From Symsagittifera roscoffensis (lineage: Eukaryota > Xenacoelomorpha > Acoela > Convolutidae), in contig NC_087069.1 of NCBI RefSeq assembly GCF_963678635.1, positions 3,296,166 to 3,360,165 of the forward strand: a DNA stretch of 64,000 nt, given 5' to 3'. Within the stretch, counting starts at the first letter, position 1. Each line of letters starts with the position of its first letter. Both the position numbers and the translations under genes were made by a program. The notes beneath the pieces were generated by a model. That model worked only from the letters and a program-made list of their open reading frames with translations, searched no databases and was not told the DNA's origin. Positions 37,901 to 49,900 of this stretch are shown here, piece by piece.

Positions 37901-40900
37901 CAAACATCACCAAACTAACAACCCGATGAGCAGTCGATGTATGTGGCACACGAGTAGTCAGCAGCAGAAGATGAGTCACCATAATCTCGCCTCTGTCTCT
38001 TGTCCCGGAGTTGAAGAAGATCAAGTCAGGGAGGATCCTGAGTCAATCATCGACAATCATGTTTCTAGGTGAGAAAAGCTGAACTAAAACGGAAAAGAAA
38101 CTGATAATGTTGCGTTTCTAATCTGTCCGCCACTACACATCCTCCTCAATGTATGTATCGCCGCATACAACCATTTGGGAAACTCACGAATTGTATAAGG
38201 TTGTAATATTTTCCAATGTTCTTCACGCATGTATTGTACATAAACAGCAGATAAGCTGGGTATATGGAAAAATGTATATGAGCTTTTTTCTGTTCAAGAC
38301 TCTTTAAAGCTCAATTTTTGGCATATTGTAATCAGGATTAAGTTTTTTTAGGTTTTCGATACCTCATGATACTTTTGAATCTTCACGCGATCTAAACCGG
38401 TAGTATCTTGTCCCGAAAGCAGTTTGCTAATTTTTAGACATTCTTTTTTTTTGCTGACCGACTCCAAAACTTGCTCTAAAGTCGCCTTAGGCGCCAATAT
38501 GTACTTATTTTGAATGGGAGCGAGCGACGAAAATACGTGATTTTCGGCAAAACCTTAAAAGTGCCTAAAAACGTCTATCTTGCCTGTTTTTTTTTTCAAA
38601 AAGTTTCGCCAAGCGCGGGTGGTTTCTTTCGGTTGCTTTAAAACAGCTTCGAAGACACGTTTTTTTTCTCGAGATACTGAAGTTGCGCCCAAATTTATAT
38701 CATCCCATATGTCCCAAATTTCAATTAATGTCTTCATTATTTCCGTTTTGTGGCACAAAATGGACCGAACTCCCTTTGGTTGTTAACTGTTTTTTACTTG
38801 TCCAGATGTTCCCGGTTGGCTAGAGTTTCTTAAACCATTTTAATTGATTATGTACACAAATAGGTTTAGCGAGCGTAGTGTAGTAGTAGTACGATTATTT
38901 TTTCAAGCTAAGGGGCAAAGGTTGGTGCCACTTATGGGGCACCTTTACGGCTTTTTGATTGCATGTGCTTTGAGATTCGATTAGTCATTTTTTCTGGCAA
39001 GCTTGCTAGCGTTTGTTGTGTATTAGTACGAACTTTCTTTTTTAACCGATCTAGCAAATAAGTGTTCACTGATTTGGCGACATTTTGCAATAATCACGAT
39101 CTGTATAATTGGAAATTTCATAACATCTGTTCTCTGCTTTATTTGTGACTAGTGTTTGTGATTTTTTCAGCGTCCGTGGCTAAGGGGTTAGTGCATGAGA
39201 CTGATAGTCACTAGGTCGCGGATCGAACCCGAAACTTAGCCGAATTTTTAAGAGTAATGAACTTAGTGAAGACTCTATCATAAGTCTTGCTTTTTTTTTC
39301 TGGACAGTCTTAAAATTTTTGATGCACTTAGGTACATTTGCATTTTTTGATTTCAGTTGAAACTCATCTGCTGAAAGTGACGTAAATAGGACTCTCCAAA
39401 TACGATTGTGCAAATGGCGCAAAAATTTGTGAGCGATTTCTAGTTTCGAAAGTGGAATTTAATTTTTAGATTTCCAGCCGAATAAAAATTTACCTGTTGA
39501 TCGATCCAGTTTTCTCAAGTTGGGTTTTGTTATCAAAAAAGTGCCGGTCATAAATCGTCCTAGAAATTCAAAGAGCTTAAAGGGCATCATTTTTTCTCTG
39601 AAACTCTAAAGTTGAGATTTTTTCAACAAAGTCAGTGTTTTTGTTTACTTGCGTTCATTACTCTTTTCCAATCTTCGATTGGCAATGTTTTAGATTTATC
39701 TGGGAAATAAATATTTATCTGATTGGGTAATTTTTTTCAAGGTTATTGCAGCGACAAACTGTTGATTACTAAGGAGTGAATTAATGAGATTTGAGTGATA
39801 ATTCCAGTAGCAAATCAGATCAAATATATATGGTAAATCACCCGCACAAAGTTGCTCGAACCAATGACTAAAGGTCATGTTTCACCAGCTAATTTTAACA
39901 AAAATCGGGAAGTGATCTTTCAGTTTGAACTGACTAAGAAAGATCAATTCCAGTTCAGTTAGGAAAAATCACCAATACCCCGCCTTTCAAATTAGGTGGT
40001 TCCTAGTAGAATGTCTCGGAAAAATGCAGTTTTGCACTTTCCCAAGTTTTTCGTCAATGCGTCTGCAGGCATGTTTGCTGTTGGTAAAAAGGTTAATGTC
40101 ACCTTCTTCTGTTCAACTAACTCTCGAAGGAAGTGTAGTTTTATGGCAAAATGTTTCGTCTTGCCGTGGTTCATTGAGTGTTTACTAAGGGCAATACAAG
40201 CTTGGTTATCAACGAAAACTTCTAAAAGCCTATTACCAAGTATGCCTAAGTCGCTAAGTATGCCCTGTAAATGAATTCCTTTCTTTACTGTTTCGACCAC
40301 AGCATTGTGTTCTGCTTCGGCTGTTGAAGTTGATACACAACGCTGAAGTCTGCTAGACCAACTGATTACACCTGAGTTGTCACTGAGTTTAAAACAATAT
40401 CCCGAGGTACTTCTCCTATTGTCTATATTTCCAGCCCAGTCCGCATCCGAATAGCTAACAAGATTCAAGGCCTTATCCCTCCTGTATACTAAAGGTAAAC
40501 TTTTCGTTCCTAGCAGATATCTAAGACACTTTTTTCCGGCTTTCCAATGCTTTTCACCTGGGTTTTCCACAAAAGAACTTAAAAGATTTGCTGCAAAGCA
40601 AATGTCGGGTCTACTTGATAAAGCTAGGTAATTTAGACAACCAACAAGTCCTCGATAGTCACATTTTTTCATATTTTCTTGTTCTATGCTACCTTCTAAA
40701 GGACAATCTTCTTTTGTCAATTTTTCGTTTTCACCAAGAGGGGTAGTTATCGGCTTTGCTTCGGTCATCCTAAATCTTGATATCAATTTTTCAACATATT
40801 TCTCCTGGCTTATTCTAATTTCGTTTCCTGAGTAATCAATTTTCATTCCTAAGAACCATTTAAGATCACTTGTATCGCTTATCTCAATTTTTTCAGAGAT

Positions 40901-43900
40901 ATTTCTTTCAAACCAGCTACAGAAATTTTTGTCTGCTCCACAAACCACTATATCATCGACCCACAAGCAAATTAAACCTTCTATCTCTCCCTCAATCCTC
41001 CTAACAAACAAGCACTCATCAAAAACTGAATTTTCAAAACCTAATTCCTCAAGATAGCTTTTTAGAGTCCTATGCCAGTTTCTACCGGACTGCTTCAGTC
41101 CATAAAGACTTTTCTTCAGAAGACAAACTAAAGGTTTTCCTTCTTCATCAAACTTCTCGAACCCTTCAGGTTGCTTCATAAGAATTTCTTCATCTAGTTT
41201 GGCATTCAAGTATGCAGTTTTAATGTCTAACTGTCTCAACTGATACCTATTTTGAACTGCTAAGCTCAGGACTATTCTTATGGTCGACATCTTGGCTGTA
41301 GGCGAATACGTTTCGTGAAAATCCCTTCCCTCAACTTGGCTAAAACCTTTAGCAACAAACCTAGCCTTAAACCTGGAAATTTCACCATTAGGTCCGTACT
41401 TCAAAGCAAAATGCCATCTGCTGCCTATAGGCTTCTTTCCTCTATTTCTAACTAGTTCCCAAACTTTGTTTTTCTCTAATGAATCAAACTCTTTTTTCAT
41501 TGCTTCTTGCCAGTCAGGGTCTGCTAAAGCTTCCTTAGCACTTTTCGGTATATTTTCGAGAACTTCTCCAAAAAATACTACATCACCTACTCTTTCTCCT
41601 TCGTCAATTTCTATCTTTTTCTCAAAGTAGAACTTAGATTCGTCAAAACTAACGTTCCTAGTTTTTTGCACTTTGAGTTTTCCTTCACTCTCAATTCCTA
41701 TCAGATAAGCTTTACTATTTTCCGATGTCCCTAAGAAAATTCCCCTTCTAGAGTTTTTGTCTAGTTTTTTCCGAAACTGTTTTTCCACAAAACTATACGC
41801 TACACACCCAAAAGTTTTCACAAAATTAAGGTTGGGTTTTTCTCCATACATTGACTCGTAGGGTGTTTTGCCTATAGCAGAATGAAAGCACATATTTTTG
41901 AGATTAGCAGCCATATTAAGAGCATAAGGCCAATAAGTTTTCGACCAATTCGCATCAAAAATAATGCAGCGAGCCATTGGTGTAATTGTTCCCCACAACC
42001 TTTCTATCTTTCTGTTCTCTTGAGGGGTATAAGGAGCCGATGTTTCTAGTCTTATTTTTTGTTTCCTACAAACTCGCCTAAAATCTTGACCAATGTACTC
42101 TCCTGCGCCGTCTGAAACTAAAGTCTGAGGGACTCCTATGTCTGCAATGAAGCTTTCCAACTTTTCTGTTGCCTCATCTCTCGTCTTCATGAAATAAATT
42201 TTCAAATATCTAGAAAAACTGTCCACAAAACTTATAGCATATCTATGTCCATCCTCAGCTAGCGGATCGATAGGACCTAAAATATCTGTGTGAACAAAAT
42301 CTAGTGTCCTGGTTGCCCTGGTATAAGAATCTTTCGGGACTGGCTTCTTTTTTGCTTTATTCAACTCACAAGTTTCACATAATAAATCTTTGTAGTTATT
42401 ATGACCCATCCTGCAATGCCACTGTTTCAATGTGCTTACTACATAACACTCGTCTTTTCCTACAAAAGTGTCCCATAAAAAGAGACCACTTTCCTCTCTT
42501 AATGGGTAAACTGATCCATTTCCCTGGCGAACAAACGAGCTCGCACCAAAAACAACTTCTGCTCCCGCTTTCTTCATTTTTGATACACTCAGCAAATTTC
42601 TTGAGTTTTCAGGAACGTACAAAGTATCCTTCAGCTCAATCATCTTAAACTCGCCTTTCTCATCTTTCACTCTGAATCTAACTTCACCTTTCCCTAAAAT
42701 TTTTGATTCAGAGAAATTTGCATTGCTAACCGATCCTTTGAAGTTCTCATCTAAACTAACAAACATGTCTCGATCCTTAATCATATTACTGGTAGCTCCA
42801 GAGTCTACAACTAAGTCCTCGCCCGGAGACACTCCACTCAGAAAACTAAAATGAGCCTCTGTTTCAGCTACTAGGTTCTGCTGTTCTCGTTTAGTCTTAC
42901 TAATGAACTTTTTCTTTGCTTGGCAATATTTTGCAATATGTCCAAACTCCTTGCACTCATAGCACTGTATTTTTCGAGCTCTATCTTCACTATCTCGTCT
43001 GCTACTTAAGTTTTCTCTGCACTGTTTCGACACATGTCCTCTTTTATGACACTTGAAACAAACTCTGTTCTCGCTATTAAAAGCATGCTCTTTTTCGATT
43101 ACTTGTCTCTCGCTATCAAAATTCACTAAATCTCTTTTCAACTCATCTAAACTTTTCTCATCTCTACTAAACTTAGCTATAGTAGAAAAAGTTTCAAATT
43201 GTTTTGGAAGTCCTTTTAAAATAATTGAAATTAACATTTTTTCACTCACTCCTTCGTTCACTTGTTCTAAGTTATACTGAATCTCCTCTGCTCTAGTCAT
43301 ATAATCTATCACTGTTTCATTGCTATTCTTTTTCAAAGTTGTAAGTTCGGAGATTAGCCTGGGTCTTTCAAAGCTCTTAAACCTTTTCCGTAAAACATCC
43401 CAAGCTTTGCTACCATTGCCTTTATAAGGTCTTAAAAACAAAACTGATTTTTTATCTAGAGACTGCACAAGTTCGCACCAGATATGCAACTGTTTTTCTT
43501 CAAAAATCTCTTTGCCTTTACTATTGCAGCTTGTTTTTGATCACTGCTCGCATTCGGTCTTAAACTTGGCATAAAATTTCTATAATCAACTGTCTCATCT
43601 AAAATCTTGTTTAACTTCAAGTGAAAAATTCGTGCCTCAAATTGCTCTTCAAAGTAGGAAAAATCTTCTTCTTTTCCCGAAAAAACTATCCTATTAGTTT
43701 TCGACATTGCTTTCCTAATCCAATTTTCGACTTAATTCTCACACACAAAAAAAGCTCCAATCCAAAACTCAAAAAATTAAGTATTGCCCTAGGTAAAAGT
43801 TCAATGAGCCCGTTTTCTCTTACATCAAAATCATATTCTACAAACAACGATATCGCACGCTTATATAATTATGCAAGTATATTTGATTACCTAAATCTGA

Positions 43901-46900
43901 TTTGGAACCTAACGGAGTGCGTACTGAATAACACATCAGCGACCTTAGCAAAGCTAAGGTCCCTCCTCAGATTTCATACTAGGTAATATATATATTAGCA
44001 AAATAGAAATTCGTCTTTTTTATTCTGGGGTATCAGTTTCTTTTTCTTTTAATTGCAATGTATTCTTTGGATTGCTTTTGTGTCGGATTCGAGCAACCGC
44101 GTACGAACGAATTTATCCTTCCGCAAAAATTGAGTATAAATCAGCAACTTCTACAAATAAAACATGTAATTTATCAGTTTGTTTCAGTTTTATTTCACTA
44201 TCAATAGTGTAGTGCTTCTTCCACTGCTGTGCTCACTCAGTGCCCCTTCGTGCAGCTTTTGACCGTCTTCTCTTCTTCTCTGTTGTGTTTCCCTGCTTCT
44301 ATCGTCAGAGTTGTCTATCTCTAGAAGTTGTGTTGCCCTTCTTCTATCTTTGCACTTCTCTGTCTGATCAATCGTCTATCTCCAAGTAGTCAAGTAGTTT
44401 TGGCCTGCTTCTCTCGCTGTTGTCTAACTGATCAGTTGTATATTTCAAGTTGTGATTTTCACTGTCACAACTCCACTGCAAGTCTCTTTTTTCCTTATTC
44501 GTTTGAACAAACAGTCAATCTTGACTCCTGACTTCTCACTCGTGATTGGGCATCTGGGCCCATAACCTTTCAAGGTTATTGCAGCGACAAACTGTTGATT
44601 ACTAAGGAGTGAATTAATGAGATTTGAGTGATAATTCCAGTTGCAAATCAGATCAAATATATATGGTAAATCACCCGCACAAAGTTGCTCGAACCAATGA
44701 CTAAAGGTCATGTTTCACCAGCTAATTTTAACAAAAATCGGGAAGTGATCTTTCAGTTTGAACTGAATAAGAAAGATCAATTCCAGTTCAGTTAGGAAAA
44801 ATCACCAATAATTTTTATCTTCTAATTTCGCGTTGTCTTAATTTAGTGCAACAGGAAGTGTAGCATTACGGACTGGAAAATGCTACACTGGAAAATACTA
44901 ATCAAAGAACTCTTTCGGATGATGTATTTTTTTCTTTGATAGTTGAAGCTTTAATATTTCACGATAATGTTGCCTCTGAATCGTTCAATTTTGACTGTAG
45001 TTATCTTTCTGTGTGTTACAAATACTTGGGCTATTACTATAAGTTGTTCATAATTATGTAATCTAGAGCTTCAATTTGCTATATTTTTTGTTCGAAAAAT
45101 CGAATTTCAAAGCGGTCAAAAATTTGAATGGGTCTATCAAATTCGGAATCAAAAACTTCTAAAATTCAAAACATTTTTGCAAATTTATTTAAGATTTTAT
45201 CATTTTTTCGTTGTTCCAGTCATTTTTTTTTTCAAAAATATTTTTCCAGTTTGACTACTTTACTATGACTGTCGAATATGCCGTAGTTGTATTTTTTTTT
45301 GTTCAGATCCTTTAATCGCACCGCGCAGAAAAAACGACAATTTGTTGTTTTTTACAACTATGGTCGAAACATTCTGCGCACAGTAACCGGATATCCTTCT
45401 TTTGAATTAGAAATGATTAAAGTCGGCTTATCGTCGTGTAGTGTTAATTTTTTAAGAGTCGGTGATCGTAGGTCCAGGCTCTTTTTTTTTAGGTCGTGAT
45501 GATTTTTTTGTTTTGTTTTCCAGGAATTTACTTATTCGTGATTTGACTTTTGTTTTGTATTTTAGTCAGTTGATTTGTTTGCTAAAAGGAAGGCCAACGC
45601 TACTATCAAACAGCAAAATATTAAAGGTCACGAAAAACGTGATCGATTTTTAATTTCGAAAATGGTATTTAATATCAGATTTCCCAGCGAAAAAAAACAA
45701 TTTGAAAGAGCTTTCAAGGCAATCTTTTTCTATCAAATTTCGAAAGAGATATAAAAAAAATCATTATTTTTTTTCTGTTGACTTGCTTTTTCATTTATCT
45801 GTTAGCTATGTTTACAATTCATTCTGCTGCATCACGATCGATATCCTGCCTGAATACATCAAAATACTCATTGATTTTTCTATTTTTCGAAGAAATACAG
45901 TAACAAGTACTTTTATGCATACCAACATCTGGTGTAAGTTAAAAATTAAGGTTTAGCTAGGTTGTGGTTCAGCTTCGTAGGAAGATAATGCTGATATGAA
46001 TTATCCCATAAGAGAGAAACTCAATTATTTGTTGTTTGCAGGGTGTTTTGCGACTCCAACCAGAGCCCGGCGAATGCCCGATCGAAGACCCCTGACCGAT
46101 ACTCCACCCACGCACTCCAACGCCAGATACATCACGCGACCCCTCTGAACAGCCAGGCGACAACACATCTGCAGCAGCAGCACAAATGTTCCAGTTGTGG
46201 CCAGAACACGTCCGTCGGAGCTACTGTTTCAGCCAACAGTAGTGCCAGTTCTGGTGCAAATGGAACTGGAATGGGCTATAGAAACATGCAACAGCAAACA
46301 GGATCGGGCAATGGGTCCATGGTGCCGGGATACATTATGCCGCCGCCATCATCATCTACGAGGCAAGTGACATGTTGAAGCTGCATGCCTTTTAATCCCT
46401 TTCCCATGCCCCCACCTCATCTGATCTATGGATTTAACAAGATTTAAAAACATTCATCAAAGAAAATAACAGAAAAGGTTAAGAAGAAGCAGGCAATGAC
46501 AAATGATTGGAAATTTCACTTCATATGTGGGCGTATTTGTAGTTTAAATTTAATCATTGATTCCAGCATCGCATTTAGAAGGGACATTGTAGACTCTTTA
46601 GAACAATAAGCTGTAATTTGTTAGATACAACAAGCAATTGCTCTGTGGCCATGATATGGGAGTCGTCAGTGGACAGTCTGCATCCGGGTCTGGCACAGTT
46701 GGCTACTACAGCCAGAAGTCCAGAGGATCTCTGGGTGCCACAGGGGGAGGAGGAGGAGGAGGTGTTCACAGGAAGATCCTGGCGGAGAGTTCGAGTAGCA
46801 AGTCGACCAGTTCGGGCGTGGACTCTGGAGTGTATGATGCTCAAAGTCTGGGCTCGTCCGACAGCTACGGTGGAAAGTAAGTCTTTGAGACCTGACTTTT

Positions 46901-49900
46901 TTATTACTCGTTTATTGGATAGATTGAAGGGCTCATTTCTTTTCTTCACAAGCAGGACTAATGAATAGACATTAAATTTGATATTTCAGAGTGCACGAAG
47001 TTGCGTAAACTGATAATACAAAAAATGTTTCAAATGTATTTTACAAAAGCGAAGCGTAGTATATTATTACGAAGAATTTTTTTCTAACCTAAGTCTCAAT
47101 TAAAAGTGCTCATTTGGTGTCACTTTTGCTAAATGTTAATTTAATCATATTTAAGCTGTTTTAAGCTTAAACAATTTAATGGAATATGTTGCTGCTTTAT
47201 TTTTGGCTAGTGTTAGGTCCTGTGTGAAAAAAACATGTATTATGAAAATGTATGGGATTTGTTGTTTTTAGTTTTTTTGCGACGCTTTCGAACATTTTGG
47301 CCGAAATTTCAATTTTTAAAAAAACTACCATTCTGAGTCTAAAAAAATGGTACCAATTGAAAAACCGGCTGCTGTTCTATGTGCATGCATATTTCGCTAG
47401 TCTCTTTTTATTTTACCTCACCTTCTACGGCCTTCGAAAGTTTTTTTGACCTATTTGTTTTGATTTGTTTTCATTTGTTTTCATTTTCTCAAATATTAAT
47501 TGCGCAAATCTGAGATGAAGGCTCCAATCAAAATGAAAATTTATAAGGATTTCTCTTTCTCAAGTGGCTATTCCCTAAATTTGGTAGAAAAAAGTTATTG
47601 CCTCAAAAAAGTCCATTTTTTGACATTTTGGTTAATTTTTAAAACTTCTTGACTTTTCTCGTAAACTACCCTGCTAAATTGGAAATCAACGTTTAATCAA
47701 AAGAAAAAAATCCGCTATCCGAATCAAACCTGTGAAAGTGGCTATGCACTGGGTTTTTAAATAAATGGCCTTAAAAATGTCCATTTTTTCCGTTTTTTGG
47801 AAAGTTATTTTTTCTTCAAAAACTAACCTACTGACTCTGAGGTTGTTAAAACCTACTGGTTCTGACTTTATTAAAACTAACAGGGTGCTTAGATTTTCCC
47901 TGTAATCTGTTTTACCCTGTGTTTTGTAGAAAAGCTGATATGGACTTCGGAAAAATTCGTTCTTACGTTTTTACCGTTAAGTTTTGTCACTATTCTCGAT
48001 AACTTTTAGCTAAATCTGATTTTAAGGGTTCAATCTAAAAAATTAAGGTGCGGAAATTGTCAATTTAAAAATCAGGGTGTGGAAAGCAGAGGCTATTCCC
48101 ATGATTTAGTTGAGAAAAGTATATGGATTCAGGAAAAGTCCAATTTTTGATTTTTTGGTCGTTTTTAGGATTTTTTTTTTCAATAATTACGCTGCCAAAT
48201 CTGAGATGAAGACTTAAATTGAAAAGTCGAGTAGTAAAATAAGAGGTTAATCCCCTAATTAAGCAGAGAATAACTAGGGTTGCTCCTAAATCCATTTTTT
48301 TGAAATTTTCTAAAATTATCCATTTCCTTATCAGTACAATATATGATTAAAATTATTGGAACAGGTTAATCCAGCATTAGCTGGGACTCTAGTTAACTTC
48401 CAAGCAAGCGTGGCGCAGATGCGAGGATTTGAATTTCCTAATCAACTGGTCTGTTGTTGAAATCCGGAACATTTACATAATTGTATTTTTTTGGTCGAGT
48501 TTTTGCTGCATAGCATTGGCAATTTGACAGAAACTGTAGCTGCTTTATTGGTTGCTAGTGTTAGTTAAATTAAAAGCGGGCGTAGAGCAGATGCGAGAAT
48601 GTGTTACTCTTGATCTCAATATTAAAGTTTTCAAGGTGTTTTTTAAATTTTTTCCTTATTCCACTTTGTTTGCCAGTTTGAGCTTTTTTTTGCATCTTCC
48701 TCGCATGCGTTTGCAAGCGCAGCTTCGCCTCTGTGTGAAAGGTGCTGCCCATGGTTATTAGAAGAAAAGTAGTAAGATATGTATATAAAATACAAGCGAA
48801 CTCAATGTTGATAATACAAGTTTAAGTACTTGTATAAGCAAATCGATGACGAGCAGATTGAGAGTAGACAAAAAACGAATTTAAGCCGTTGACGCAGAGC
48901 TGCAATTATGGTAATTTGGATGTAATTGAGCTTGTCTCGTGTTTAGACAACACTTAACTTTCTTTTGAGATTTCTTGACCGTAAATCGCACTTTCACGTG
49001 TCACAATTGAATAATTTATGCATTTCAAATTTTTTTATAATGACTTTTTTTGTTACGGAATTATGTAATGTTTTGTTTCTCAGAAAAAATTTTCGAAGCA
49101 GTAATTTTATTATGTTAGTCTTTTGTTTTTCGTACGAAATGATAGTTTTCCTGAAAAAGTTAACTTCTAAATTCCGTCTTATTTTGTTTTCTTTTTTAAT
49201 TTTAGTTCATTTCTGCTGATAAAAAGATGTGAAACTCAACTATGTATTAGCAAAAGTGTAAAGGTCACGAAAAATGTGATTGACTTCTAGTTTCGAAAGT
49301 GGAATTTGATTTAGAGATTTAACAGCGGAATTTTAAAAAATTATTTTTCTCTTTATGTTCTAAAATTGTTTCCCAAGTTCTAATGTTCTAAGTTTTATCC
49401 AAAAAGTGTCAATCATAAATTGTTCTTGAAATTCAAAGATTCAAAGAGCTTTAAGTCCATTTTTTTGTCTTTGAAATTCGAATGTCGAAGCTTTTGAGAA
49501 AAAAAACAAGCCTGTTTGTTGGTTTTGTTTTTTTTCGGAAAAGAATTTAATTTTATTCGGGCTCAAAATTACTTTTTCGTTCGCGGACTTGTTAATTTTA
49601 AGGATTTCGGGACACACTTATTTTTATTTTAAATTACAAAAAATGGTGTTATCAAATAATTGATTAATATTACGCAAGCAAGGTTTGTATCATAGGAGGA
49701 GTGTTTTTATTTCAACCTAAATTGCAAGGCTGTATGTGTTAAGGATGTTTACTTTAAATGTATAAGCAGAAATCCTCTTCACAAAAGAGCATTAATTGAA
49801 ATCATGTGTGAAATAAGTGGTTCATTGTTTAAGGCAGGTGATTTTTTGCCTTTAAATCAAAGGTTCTTTTCCTGTTTTTCAAGAATTGGGTGATCCGATC

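Larger units (their letters stand above)
38069..39729. other. Axin intron up to the copia insertion
   Basis: No gene. It contains the inverted counterpart of the 30.6-kb repeat (about 38,450-38,760), a tRNA-like head (39,172-39,243) and a full copy of the dispersed family (39,245-39,670) into whose right flank the copia element inserted. Confidence 0.5.
39735..44810 (-). mobile_element. Copia-type LTR retrotransposon, nearly intact, antisense in an Axin intron
   Basis: A 5.08-kb element with two 243-bp LTRs that differ at two positions noticed, flanked by the 5-base duplication ATTTT (39,730-39,734 and 44,811-44,815). It carries a primer site, a leader of about 840 bases, gag and pol in copia order (integrase before RT), and a polypurine-like GAAAGGCGGGG just inside the 3' LTR. 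The paralogous repeat near 52,098 shows the uninterrupted ATTTTTGTC site. Near-identical LTRs mean recent insertion. A frameshift in gag is the main visible defect. Confidence 0.95.

Noticed and set aside
38555-38786. Overlapping ORFs on both strands
   Set aside because: Part of a dispersed AT-rich repeat, with no family resemblance.
39696-39878. 60-codon and 88-codon ORFs in both copia LTRs
   Set aside because: They arise from the LTR sequence itself and have no coding support.
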